A stretch of DNA of 15,427 nt from Hydrogenothermus sp964516095 (GTDB lineage: Bacteria > Aquificota > Aquificia > Aquificales > Hydrogenothermaceae), in NCBI GenBank assembly GCA_964516095.1, contig CAZEYS010000034.1, positions 1 through 15,427 of the forward strand, in the 5' to 3' direction. Under the pieces are notes generated by a model. The model saw only the letters and a program-made list of their open reading frames with translations, made no database searches and was not told the origin of the DNA. Position numbers and translations under genes: made by a program. Positions 1-7,336 of the stretch are shown one piece after another. The stretch's first letter is position 1. Each line of letters starts with the position of its first letter.

Positions 1-23
1 GGACACCCATCCAGCACTTACTT

Positions 24-51
24 ATTATAGGGAAAATTGTAAATTTTTCAA
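24..51 (-). promoter_or_regulatory. Strong sigma70-type promoter reading off the left edge
   Basis: On the minus strand TTGAAA (51-46) is followed after 16 bases by a perfect TATAAT (29-24). The expected transcription start is near 17, where the minus strand reads GTGCTGGATGGG. The transcribed gene lies almost wholly outside the window. It could be a protein gene (GTG at 17 or ATG at 10, neither with a clear Shine-Dalgarno) or a stable RNA. The GTGCTGG start is reminiscent of bacterial SRP RNA 5' ends, but that is only an impression from 17 bases. Confidence 0.45.
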
Positions 52-108
52 CAGAATGCAAATTACATGATAAAATTTATACTGGGTGAAAAATTTTGGA
101 GGAATCAA

Positions 109-681
109 ATGGGAGTAAAAATTGGTATTAACCAGATAAAAAAAGATATGTTTATCATTATTGACGGTCAGCCTTACAGAGTTTTAGGTTATGACCACGT
201 AAAACCAGGAAAAGGTCAAGCCTTCGTAAGGGTCAAGGCTAAAAATATGAGAACCGGAAACGTAAATGAAGTTACATTTAAATCATCTGACTCTATAGAA
301 CTTGCCGATTTTGAACAAAAACAGATGGCTTATTCTTACTTCGATGGAGATTCATACTGGTTTATTGATAGTAATACTGGAGAAATGATTCCAGTTTCTG
401 CAAATATTTTAGGAGACCAGGCTCAGTTCTTAAAAGAGGGTATGGAAGTGTTTATCTTTTTAGATAGAGGGCAGGCGATAGGAGTTGAACTGCCAAAGTC
501 TGCTGTCTATGAAGTTATAGAAACAGAACCTGGTTTTAAAGGAGATACAGCTACAAATACCTTGAAACCTGCAAAAATAGACACAGGTGCAACTGTTCAG
601 GTTCCTTTATTTATTAACGTAGGGGATAAAATTAAGGTAGATACAAGGGAAGGTAAATATATAGAAAGAGTTAATCAATAA
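109..681 (+). CDS. efp: Translation elongation factor P (EF-P)
   Basis: EF-P binds between the ribosomal P and E sites and relieves stalling at consecutive prolines. The product is 190 residues, the usual bacterial length, with the three beta-barrel layout. The exposed loop reads VKPGKGQAF, so the residue that would be modified is Lys35, equivalent to E. coli Lys34. The C-terminal barrel carries the family signature region PGFKGDTA followed by ATVQVPLF. The ATG at 109 is chosen because GGAGGA (98-103) sits 5 nt upstream. An in-frame ATG at 67 would add 14 residues with no family counterpart and has no ribosome site. It precedes accB by 18 nt, a pairing seen in many bacteria. A likely EpmA is encoded at 3630-4580, so beta-lysylation is the inferred modification. 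Confidence 0.97.
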   Translation: MGVKIGINQIKKDMFIIIDGQPYRVLGYDHVKPGKGQAFVRVKAKNMRTGNVNEVTFKSSDSIELADFEQKQMAYSYFDGDSYWFIDSNTGEMIPVSANILGDQAQFLKEGMEVFIFLDRGQAIGVELPKSAVYEVIETEPGFKGDTATNTLKPAKIDTGATVQVPLFINVGDKIKVDTREGKYIERVNQ

Positions 682-699
682 TTAACGAGGAATTTAATT

Positions 700-1155
700 A
701 TGGAAAATCTGATAAAACTCTTAGATGAAGTACTAAAGAGAATAGACGGTAAGAAAATAGAGCAAGTGGACATAGAAACTGAGGAATTTAGATTATCTGT
801 AAAGCAGTATGTGGGGCCAAGGGAGGTTGTAGCCCCTTCCCCATCTGTTGAAGTAAAAGAAGTCATACAGACATCAAAAGATGAAATAAATACCCAAGTT
901 CAAGAAAACAAAAAATATCATGTAATAAAATCACCTCTTGTTGGAACTTTTTATAGAGCACCTTCGCCAGGTGCACCTCCTTTTGTTGAGGAAGGAGATA
1001 TAGTTTCCAAAGGACAGGTTTTATGTATTATTGAAGCATTAAAAGTAATGAATGAAATTGAAAGTGATATAGACGGCAAAGTAGTAAAAATTCTTGTTGA
1101 GAATGGTCAACCAGTAGAATATGGACAGGAACTTTTTTATATCGAACCAGTATAA
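700..1155 (+). CDS. accB: Biotin carboxyl carrier protein of acetyl-CoA carboxylase
   Basis: This protein carries the biotin that AccC carboxylates and the carboxyltransferase then uses to make malonyl-CoA, the first committed step of fatty-acid synthesis. It has 151 residues: an N-terminal helical segment (1-40), a flexible linker rich in Pro, Val and Gln (about 41-72), and the biotinyl domain (73-151). The protruding thumb is visible as YRAPSPGAPPF (85-95). The biotin-accepting residue is Lys115. Its setting is EALKVMNEI where the family normally has EAMKM or EAMKL, so both flanking methionine/leucine positions differ. GAGG at 687-690 precedes the ATG. It lies in the efp-accB-yicC run. The accC gene that often follows accB is not here; yicC begins 18 nt downstream. 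Confidence 0.96.
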   Translation: MENLIKLLDEVLKRIDGKKIEQVDIETEEFRLSVKQYVGPREVVAPSPSVEVKEVIQTSKDEINTQVQENKKYHVIKSPLVGTFYRAPSPGAPPFVEEGDIVSKGQVLCIIEALKVMNEIESDIDGKVVKILVENGQPVEYGQELFYIEPV

Positions 1156-1173
1156 ATATAAGGAGAAGATAAT

Positions 1174-2034
1174 TTGCCCTACAGTATGACAGGTATAGGT
1201 TTTGGAGAAGCTTCGAGTGATAATTATGAAGTTTCTACAAGAATAAAATCTTTAAATAATAAGTCTATAGACATTTCAGTAAAAGCTCCCAAAGAAATAC
1301 TCTTTTTCATAGAAAATGATGTAAAAAATCTAATTAAACAAAATTTTAGCAGAGGTAGCTTTCAAGTTTTTATAAGTATAAAATCTAAAGATGTTGAAAA
1401 GTTAATTGATATATCGAATTTAAAAAAAGCAGTTGATGTGGCAAAGGATATACTGAGCCGTGTAGGATTAAAGCCTTCCGATGATAAACTTTATGATATA
1501 GCTCTTTCTTTCTATAACAATTTTGAAGATGAAAAACACATAGATGAAGATTTAAAAAAACTTATATTTGAAGCACTAACAAAAGCTATAGAGGAATTGA
1601 GAAAAGAACGAAAAATAGAAGGTGAGAAATTAGTTCAAGACATAAAACAAAGACTTGAAAAAATTGAAACTTACCTTTCCTACATAGAAAAGGAAAAAGA
1701 GGAATTAATAGAAAAGGCAAAAAATAAGATGATAGAAAAAATAAAAGAGCTATTAGGGGAGGATTACTCTGAAAGAGCATTTATAGAAGCCAGTATTATT
1801 GCAGAAAAAATGGACATAACTGAAGAAATAATCAGATTAAAATCGCATATAAAAAGATTTTACGAATTATTGTCTTTAGACGAGCCTATAGGAAGAAAAC
1901 TGGATTTTCTCTGTCAGGAAATGCACAGAGAGATAAACACGTTAGGTAATAAAATGCCGGATTTCAGTAAATATACTGTTGAAATGAAAACTGAGCTTGA
2001 AAAGATACGTCAGCAGGTTCAAAATCTCGAATAA
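1174..2034 (+). CDS. yicC: YicC family endoribonuclease
   Basis: The family is found across bacteria. In E. coli, YicC is reported to cleave RNA and to affect the small RNA RyhB; the substrate here is unknown. The protein has 286 residues, close to the usual 290. The N-terminus MPYSMTGIGFGE matches the family's SMTGFG opening, and the C-terminus (about 250-286, REINTLGNK then KTELEKIRQQVQN) is the conserved DUF1732 region. Residues about 140-195 are a highly charged Lys/Glu helix, probably coiled coil. The start is TTG at 1174, supported by AAGGAGAAG at 1160-1168 and by the conserved SMTG starting at residue 4. It follows accB by 18 nt. Its stop codon touches the stop codon of the convergent rsgA with no base between them. 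Confidence 0.93.
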   Translation: MPYSMTGIGFGEASSDNYEVSTRIKSLNNKSIDISVKAPKEILFFIENDVKNLIKQNFSRGSFQVFISIKSKDVEKLIDISNLKKAVDVAKDILSRVGLKPSDDKLYDIALSFYNNFEDEKHIDEDLKKLIFEALTKAIEELRKERKIEGEKLVQDIKQRLEKIETYLSYIEKEKEELIEKAKNKMIEKIKELLGEDYSERAFIEASIIAEKMDITEEIIRLKSHIKRFYELLSLDEPIGRKLDFLCQEMHREINTLGNKMPDFSKYTVEMKTELEKIRQQVQNLE

Positions 2035-2922
2035 TTATCCACAGACTTCTTTATATACAGACATATCTTCCTTAATTATTTTTAAATAATTTTTATACCT
2101 TTCGCAGGCTATTTCACCATTTTTAACTGCCTCTTTTACAGCACAACCTGGTTCTACAGTATGAGTACAGTCTGAAAACTTACATTGATATCTTAAAAAC
2201 TCTCTGAAATGGTTTCTCACTTCCTTTCTGTCCATAAACATTAGGGCATCTACACTTGAAAAACCAGGAGTATCTGCTATAAATGTGTTTGAATTTATTC
2301 GAAAGAGTTTTACACCTGTAGTTGTGTGTCTTCCTCTTTCAGTTTTCCTTGAAACCTCTTTTGTTTCAAGCTCAACTCCAACTAATTTAGAAACAATAGA
2401 ACTTTTACCTACTCCAGATGGGCCAGCAACAATGTTAATAAATCCTTCAATAGCACTTTTTAAATCCTCAATACCTGTTTCTTGGACAGTACTAACTTTG
2501 AAAAATTCATAACCAGCTTTTTTATACGTATTTTCTATTTTTTCAAGTGTTTTTGTTTCCTCTTCATCTAATAAGTCTATCTTATTAAAGACAATAACTG
2601 GGTCAACATTTAAAAAATCATAAACAACTAAAAGATTATCAAGCAAAAGGCTATCAAAAGGAGGCTGTTTTATACTCTGAACAACGAGAGCTTTGTCTAC
2701 ATTGGCCACAGAAGGTCTTTTTAAAAGATTTTTTCTCTCTTTCACTTCTTCTATAACAAAATTTTCTTTGTCTACAATTTCTCCAATTACATAATCACCA
2801 GCGTATATCTTGGTTTTTTTTAGCACCTTTTTTCTTGGTATGCCTGTAAATACCTTATTTTCCTCTGGAATATATACTCCAATATACTTTGCTTCTCTAT
2901 CAATGACAATTCCTTCCTTCAA
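2035..2922 (-). CDS. rsgA: Ribosome small-subunit biogenesis GTPase RsgA
   Basis: RsgA is a cytoplasmic GTPase that binds the immature 30S subunit and checks the decoding centre late in assembly. The 295 residues show an OB-fold N-terminus (1-65) and the circularly permuted GTPase order that defines the family: G4 NKID (113-116) comes before G1 GPSGVGKS (168-175), then G2 RHTTT (198-202) and G3 DTPG (217-220). A zinc finger follows, with Cys247, Cys252, His254 and Cys260, then the typical VKEAVKNGEI and RYKNY segments. The start is TTG at 2922-2920, with AAGGAG 8 nt upstream. That TTG forms a TTGA overlap with the mtnC stop, so the two genes are probably translationally coupled. Confidence 0.96.
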   Translation of the reverse strand: MKEGIVIDREAKYIGVYIPEENKVFTGIPRKKVLKKTKIYAGDYVIGEIVDKENFVIEEVKERKNLLKRPSVANVDKALVVQSIKQPPFDSLLLDNLLVVYDFLNVDPVIVFNKIDLLDEEETKTLEKIENTYKKAGYEFFKVSTVQETGIEDLKSAIEGFINIVAGPSGVGKSSIVSKLVGVELETKEVSRKTERGRHTTTGVKLFRINSNTFIADTPGFSSVDALMFMDRKEVRNHFREFLRYQCKFSDCTHTVEPGCAVKEAVKNGEIACERYKNYLKIIKEDMSVYKEVCG

Positions 2923-3596
2923 AACTGTATCTCCTTAAAACTTTTAATTTGTTTGAAAGGAAATCCTTCTATCCACTCTACATCTTCAGGTCTTGATACT
3001 TTAATAACATTTAGACCTGCATCAGCAGCAGCTTTAATTTCATCTGGATTATCAGACAAAAATACTACCTCATCAGGCTTAAAACCTATTTGGGAAAGTA
3101 TATTCTTATAGGACTGGTTTTCTTTTTTATTTCCAATTCGTGTGTCAAAAAAGTCTTTGAACCAATTTAGTATATTGCCATGTGTTGTATGTGAAAAAAA
3201 TAGTTTCTGGGCTTGTACTGAACCTGACGAGTATATATATAGATTGTACTTATCTTTCCATGTTTTCATTTTCTCGTAGGCATCTTCATATAAAGGAGCT
3301 TTTAGCTCACCATTTTCAAATCCTTCTTTCCATATCATCCCTTGAATTTCTTTTAAAGGAGCTATTTTTTTATCTTCATCTATCCATTTAATCAGTATTT
3401 CTATAATTTCATCTTCAGATAGTTCTTTCTTTTCTATTTCCTTGACTTCTTCTAAAATTTTTTTAACCTCAGGATTATCTTTACTGTTTTTTATAAAATC
3501 TTTCATTTTTTCCCTTGAATATGGAAACAAAACATCCTTTACAAATGATATAGGAGAAACAGTCCCTTCTATATCTAAAATTATTGCTTTAAGCAT
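2919..3596 (-). CDS. mtnC: Enolase-phosphatase E1 of methionine salvage
   Basis: MtnC is a HAD-superfamily enzyme that enolises 2,3-diketo-5-methylthiopentyl-1-phosphate and then removes the phosphate, recycling the methylthio group of S-adenosylmethionine. The 225 residues carry the MtnC form of HAD motif I, LDIEGTVSPISFV (7-19), with nucleophile Asp8 and the family-typical Glu10. Motif II is SSGS (123-126), the lysine region is GNKKENQSY (155-163), and motif IV is SDNPDE (181-186). The ATG at 3596 has GAGG 5 nt upstream. It is first in a two-gene unit with rsgA. No other methionine-salvage gene is visible in the window, so the pathway partners must lie elsewhere. Confidence 0.94.
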   Translation of the reverse strand: MLKAIILDIEGTVSPISFVKDVLFPYSREKMKDFIKNSKDNPEVKKILEEVKEIEKKELSEDEIIEILIKWIDEDKKIAPLKEIQGMIWKEGFENGELKAPLYEDAYEKMKTWKDKYNLYIYSSGSVQAQKLFFSHTTHGNILNWFKDFFDTRIGNKKENQSYKNILSQIGFKPDEVVFLSDNPDEIKAAADAGLNVIKVSRPEDVEWIEGFPFKQIKSFKEIQF

Positions 3597-3616
3597 AAAA
3601 ACCTCGTTTCTTATTT

Positions 3617-3622
3617 TATAAT
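3617..3622 (+). promoter_or_regulatory. Consensus -10 element just upstream of epmA
   Basis: A perfect TATAAT ends 7 bases before the epmA ATG at 3630. Transcription would begin at or within a base or two of the start codon, giving a leaderless mRNA. The intervening AAATAAT has no Shine-Dalgarno. No good -35 hexamer was found at 16-18 nt spacing, which lowers confidence. Confidence 0.35.
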
Positions 3623-3629
3623 AAATAAT

Positions 3630-4580
3630 ATGATACAGGAAAAAGCTAAAGTATTAAAAGCTATAAGAGACTATTTTGACAAAACTGGAGCAATAGAAGT
3701 CATAACAAACATTCTGCAGGAATATCCAAATCTTGACTCTAATATATATCCTTTAAAAGTTAAAGCGGCAGACCAAACAGGCTTGGAAAAAGAGTTTTTC
3801 CTACATACATCTCCAGAATTTGCTATGAAAAAGTTAGTCTCAAGGTATAAGAAAGATATTTATCAAATAACAAAGGTTTTCAGAAATTTTGAAGGCTCAA
3901 AAAAACATAGAATTGAGTTTACTATGCTTGAATGGTATAGACTAAATTCTAATTTAGATGATTTAATGGACGATACACAGAATATCTTTATGGAAACAGC
4001 CATAAGTCTGTATAAAAAACCTGTAGTTTATTTTAATGGCAAAACTTTTGACTTTAGAAAAGTTGAAAAAATAAGTGTGAATGAGGCTTTTCATAAGTTT
4101 ACAAATACCTACCCTGATGATTATAATAGTATGCTTTCCTTTTTAAGAGCAAAAGAAAATTTAAAGAAAGATATAGATTATAAAGAAGCATTTTTTAGAA
4201 TTTATGCTTTTTATGTGGAACCAAACCTTGGTAAAGAGAATTTAACTTTTATATATGACTATCCTCCTGAATTTGCTGCTCTTGCAAAAGTGGAAAAAGG
4301 AAGAGGAAAAAGATTTGAGGCTTATGTAGACGGGATAGAACTTGTAAACGGCTATTATGAATTAACAGATACAAAAGAACTTGAAAGAGTATTAACACAA
4401 GATGCAAAAGAAAAATATAAAGAAACTGGAGAAGTTTTCCAGATAGATTACGAATTTATAGATAGTATGAAAAATATACCTGATTTTAGTGGGGCATCTT
4501 TAGGAATAGAGAGGCTTTTTATGATTTTGCTTAATAAACAAGATATTAAAGAGGTCTTAGATTTTGAACTTTTTAGATGA
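3630..4580 (+). CDS. epmA: EF-P lysine ligase EpmA (PoxA/GenX)
   Basis: EpmA is a class II lysyl-tRNA synthetase paralogue that attaches (R)-beta-lysine to EF-P rather than to tRNA. At 316 residues it is close to E. coli EpmA (325) and lacks the N-terminal anticodon-binding OB domain of LysS, which separates the two. Visible features are TSPEFAMKKL (60-69), class II motif 2 from FRN (84-86) through EFTMLEWYR (96-104), the segment VEPNLGKENLTF (196-207), IELVNGYYELTD (236-247), and motif 3 GASLGIERL (288-296). These follow the E. coli protein closely. The partner epmB (lysine 2,3-aminomutase) is not in this window. There is no ribosome site before the ATG; see the -10 element just upstream. 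The next gene starts inside its last codons. Confidence 0.93.
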   Translation: MIQEKAKVLKAIRDYFDKTGAIEVITNILQEYPNLDSNIYPLKVKAADQTGLEKEFFLHTSPEFAMKKLVSRYKKDIYQITKVFRNFEGSKKHRIEFTMLEWYRLNSNLDDLMDDTQNIFMETAISLYKKPVVYFNGKTFDFRKVEKISVNEAFHKFTNTYPDDYNSMLSFLRAKENLKKDIDYKEAFFRIYAFYVEPNLGKENLTFIYDYPPEFAALAKVEKGRGKRFEAYVDGIELVNGYYELTDTKELERVLTQDAKEKYKETGEVFQIDYEFIDSMKNIPDFSGASLGIERLFMILLNKQDIKEVLDFELFR

Positions 4581-6099
4581 AAATACATTTTTCTACAAGA
4601 TAAAAAAATATATAAGAATAATAAAGATAAGTATTTACAATATTTTAGAAAATGAAACAAGTCCCTATAAGCAGATATACGATATATTTGCCCTTTTTAT
4701 AGTAATTACTTCTTCTATTAGTATTTTTGTAGGTTTTATTCCAAATGTTTCTAATAGACTTCCTCCTGATTTAGATTCCTTTTTAACGGATTATGAAAAT
4801 ATAGCACTTTATTTTTTTCTGGTTGAGTATATCTTACGGCTGTGGGTAATTTCAGACTTTTCTAAAGACTTTGAAAAGGCCTTTTTGGATAAATGTGATT
4901 TTCCTATTGTGAAAAGGATTTTGTTCGCTCTAAAGGAAGCTTTAAAGCCAAAACTAAGATGGATGATAACGCCTTATGCCATTATAGACCTACTATCAAT
5001 ACTTCCTTTATTTAGACCTCTACGGGCTTTTAGAATTTTAAGGGTTCTTCGTATATTAAAAATAATAAGATATGGAGGGGCTTTAAAGAGTTTATTCTAT
5101 GCTTTAAAAGAGCAGAGCTTTCTATTTGCCTTTACGATACTATCTCTTATTACATGGATAGTAAGTATATCTCTTATTGTATACGTCTTTGAATATTCCG
5201 CTGGAAATGAGAGATTTTCCAATATGTGGGATGCCCTTTACTGGGGTTTGATAACTGTTTCAACGGTAGGATATGGTGATATTACTCCTATAACCCCACA
5301 GGGCAAAGCATTGGCTTCAATTCTTATCAGTGGTGGGATAATACTTATATCAGCTCTAACAGGTACATTTTCAGCAGCTTTAGTTGGTAGATTAATGGAT
5401 ATCAAAGGAGGTGAACTAAAATTGCCAAATTTAGAAAATCACATAGTTATATGCGGTTGGAATGAAACCGCAGAAGAAATAGTAGAACAGATGATTTCTA
5501 TGGGACTGGAAAAAGAGAAAAGTGTTGTAATTATTACAAATATACCAAAATCTCAGATTGGTATAGAACTTCCCTCTTTTATCGGATACAAAAAGGGGGA
5601 TTTCATTCAAGATAACGTTCTTTTAGATGTCGGTGTGGATAAAGCGTCAGATGTAATAATTGTAGCAGAAAGAGAAGAAAACTTAAGTGAAAGAAACATT
5701 GATGCACGAACAGCTTTAGCTGCTATGGTAATATCTAATATGAACCCTAAAGCAAACATTTATGTGGAAGTATTGTTAGATGAAGATGCTGCTATATTCA
5801 AAAAAAGGATGAAAGTTAAAGAAGTGTTAATTCATGGTCAATTAATTGGTAAGATATTATTCTCAAGTTTACTAAACCCAGGTGCAACAGATTTAATAAA
5901 AACTCTAATAGATAAAGAAGCTGGAATTAAAAAAGTTAAAATCACAAAACTCGGTAATTTTGACAATTTTGGACAACTACTTATAGCAATGAGAAGTAAA
6001 GGTTATTTACCAATGGCAATAGAGAGAAAAGGAAAAGTTTACATAAACCCACCAGATACTTTTGTATTGGAAAAACATGATTATGTGTTTTTGATATGA
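4564..6099 (+). CDS. Voltage-sensor potassium channel with cytoplasmic RCK domain
   Basis: This is a six-helix K+ channel fused to an RCK (TrkA-N/TrkA-C) regulatory domain, the plan of E. coli Kch and of BK channels. S1 lies near 37-60, S2 near 78-96, S3 near 136-150. S4 runs 151-170 with positive charge at every third position (Arg151, 154, 157, 160, 163, Lys166, Arg169). S5 is 186-211, the selectivity filter is TVSTVGYGD (231-239), and S6 is 247-274. From 292 a Rossmann-like segment opens HIVICGWNETAEE, and a second RCK subdomain runs about 445-511. The full S4 suggests real voltage sensitivity, which many prokaryotic channels lack. The start is TTG at 4564, with GAGG at 4551-4554, so the gene overlaps epmA by 17 nt. 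It overlaps hemD by ATGA. Confidence 0.93.
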   Translation: MNFLDENTFFYKIKKYIRIIKISIYNILENETSPYKQIYDIFALFIVITSSISIFVGFIPNVSNRLPPDLDSFLTDYENIALYFFLVEYILRLWVISDFSKDFEKAFLDKCDFPIVKRILFALKEALKPKLRWMITPYAIIDLLSILPLFRPLRAFRILRVLRILKIIRYGGALKSLFYALKEQSFLFAFTILSLITWIVSISLIVYVFEYSAGNERFSNMWDALYWGLITVSTVGYGDITPITPQGKALASILISGGIILISALTGTFSAALVGRLMDIKGGELKLPNLENHIVICGWNETAEEIVEQMISMGLEKEKSVVIITNIPKSQIGIELPSFIGYKKGDFIQDNVLLDVGVDKASDVIIVAEREENLSERNIDARTALAAMVISNMNPKANIYVEVLLDEDAAIFKKRMKVKEVLIHGQLIGKILFSSLLNPGATDLIKTLIDKEAGIKKVKITKLGNFDNFGQLLIAMRSKGYLPMAIERKGKVYINPPDTFVLEKHDYVFLI

Positions 6100-6782
6100 A
6101 AAACCTATTAATAACACGAGAAAGCAAATTAGACGATAAGGCTCACAGAATAGCTCAAGAAAGAGGAATAAATATTATTTACTGTCCTCTAATAAAGACA
6201 GTTCCTGTTGACTTTAATGTGCCAGAGTTGAATAAATTTGATTATCTTATTATAACCTCAAAAAATGCTATAAAATACTTTATTGAAAAAGCAAGCTTAG
6301 AAGATATTGTCAATAAACCTGTTATAGCAGTAGGAGAGAAAACAAAAGAGTTCTTACAAAAACTCGGCTTTAAAAGTATAATTCTTCCTGAAAACAGCAG
6401 TGCAAAATCTATAGAAGCTCTTTTAAAAAGAAAAGAATTCAAAGATAAAAATTTTCTATTTCTCCGGGCAAAAAAGGGAAGAGATATAAACAATAGTAAT
6501 ATTGAACTTTTAATTGTATATGAAACAGTTTATAATAAACCCGAAAATATACGCCAGTGCAATGGACTTTTAAAAAAAAATGAGATAGATTACATACTAT
6601 TTTCCAGTCCCTCGACATTTTATTCTTTTAAAGAAAATTTTAAAAACTATAAAAATCTTTTAGATAACGTAAAAATTATTACTATTGGTAATACCACAAA
6701 AAATGCAGTAGAAAAGGAAGGTTTCAAGGTTTATTTCACACCTGAAAAACCATCTTTTGAGGATATTATCACTCAACTATAA
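6096..6782 (+). CDS. hemD: Uroporphyrinogen-III synthase
   Basis: HemD closes hydroxymethylbilane with inversion of ring D to give uroporphyrinogen III, the precursor of haem, sirohaem and cobalamin. The family is poorly conserved in sequence, and the call rests on length (228 residues), the opening LLITRESK, the central ITSKNAIKYF (53-62) followed by VIAVGEKT, and a second-domain repeat of the same pattern, ILFSSPSTFYSF near 167-178 followed by IITIGNTT. These are the typical two-lobe landmarks. The ATG overlaps the channel stop as ATGA, so it is likely translated by coupling. Its 3' end overlaps the convergent cupredoxin gene by 14 nt. No other haem gene is adjacent. Confidence 0.88.
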   Translation: MKNLLITRESKLDDKAHRIAQERGINIIYCPLIKTVPVDFNVPELNKFDYLIITSKNAIKYFIEKASLEDIVNKPVIAVGEKTKEFLQKLGFKSIILPENSSAKSIEALLKRKEFKDKNFLFLRAKKGRDINNSNIELLIVYETVYNKPENIRQCNGLLKKNEIDYILFSSPSTFYSFKENFKNYKNLLDNVKIITIGNTTKNAVEKEGFKVYFTPEKPSFEDIITQL

Positions 6783-7143
6783 TTTCGCCTTTAGTTGGAA
6801 AAATCCCAGAACAGTAAGGGCATGTAAATAAAAACTTCCCCGGATAAATCATTTTTACTTTTATCTGTTTAGTTTCGCCTTTCTTTATATTCTCAACCAT
6901 AATATCGTACGGAGGTAGGATATAAAAACAATGCCCATAGTACTTCTGGGAGTAATCATCTCCAATACCTTCATCAAGAGCAGTAATCTTAAATAATACA
7001 GTTTCTCCTCTTTTCACATGAATTACATTTGGAGAATACCCATTTTTTGAAACTTTTATATTTATAACTTCATCAATTTTATCATCGGTTTTTGTACATG
7101 AAAATAAAAAAACAAAGCTAACCAATAGAATTAATGCTTTCAT
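6769..7143 (-). CDS. Cupredoxin-fold lipoprotein with unusual metal-site residues
   Basis: A small exported protein of 124 residues. The N-terminus MKALILLVSFVFLFSC is a lipoprotein signal with Cys16 as the lipidated residue. The rest resembles the cupredoxin fold of cytochrome oxidase subunit II and nitrous-oxide reductase: YSPNVIHVKRGETV (36-49), GHCFYILPPYDI (70-81) and PGKFLFTCPYCSG (101-113) match in order and spacing. The CuA pattern would be CxExC followed by Gly, His and Met. Here it is CPYC (Cys108, Cys111) followed by SGIFPTKG, so the downstream His and Met are absent and the Cys spacing is one residue shorter. His71 is kept. It may bind metal differently, use a disulfide, or act as a chaperone. 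It overlaps the preceding gene by 26 nt and has only a weak ribosome site. Confidence 0.75.
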   Translation of the reverse strand: MKALILLVSFVFLFSCTKTDDKIDEVINIKVSKNGYSPNVIHVKRGETVLFKITALDEGIGDDYSQKYYGHCFYILPPYDIMVENIKKGETKQIKVKMIYPGKFLFTCPYCSGIFPTKGEIIVE

Positions 7144-7336
7144 ATTTTTCCAGCAACTTTTTTAATTTTTTTATTTTTTTATCAATTTCTCTTATTTTTT
7201 CTTTATCAGTTGTTTCTTTTTTTAATTCCTGAAGCTTTTTAATTTTGGATAGTATTTCCAGTCTTATATCACTGTAAGGTTTACTGTAAGCAAATAGATA
7301 AAGACACAGCGTAAGGATAAGTATAATATTTTTCAA
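7118..7336 (-). CDS. Small exported coiled-coil protein, function unknown
   Basis: I do not recognise this 72-residue protein. It starts with a signal-peptide-like segment (MKNIILILTLCLYLFAYSK; likely cleavage near residue 18). Residues about 22-66 are an almost uninterrupted Lys/Glu/Leu/Ile amphipathic helix with heptad-like spacing, a probable coiled coil. No cysteine follows the signal. The start is TTG at 7336-7334, which forms a TTGA overlap with the coaE stop, with AAGAAG close upstream and GAGG 11 nt upstream. The same-strand lipoprotein gene starts inside its last codons. Being sandwiched and overlapped on both sides supports it as a real gene. A shared periplasmic role with the cupredoxin is plausible but unproven. 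Confidence 0.68.
   Translation of the reverse strand: MKNIILILTLCLYLFAYSKPYSDIRLEILSKIKKLQELKKETTDKEKIREIDKKIKKLKKLLEKYESINSIG

Noticed and set aside
67..108. Upstream ATG extending EF-P by 14 residues
   Set aside because: No ribosome site, no family counterpart, and a possible plus-strand -10 (TAAAAT, 71-76) would place the start of transcription downstream of it. The ATG at 109 has GGAGGA.
2285..2512. Plus-strand frame opposite rsgA
   Set aside because: It is antisense to the conserved GTPase motifs and shows no features of its own.
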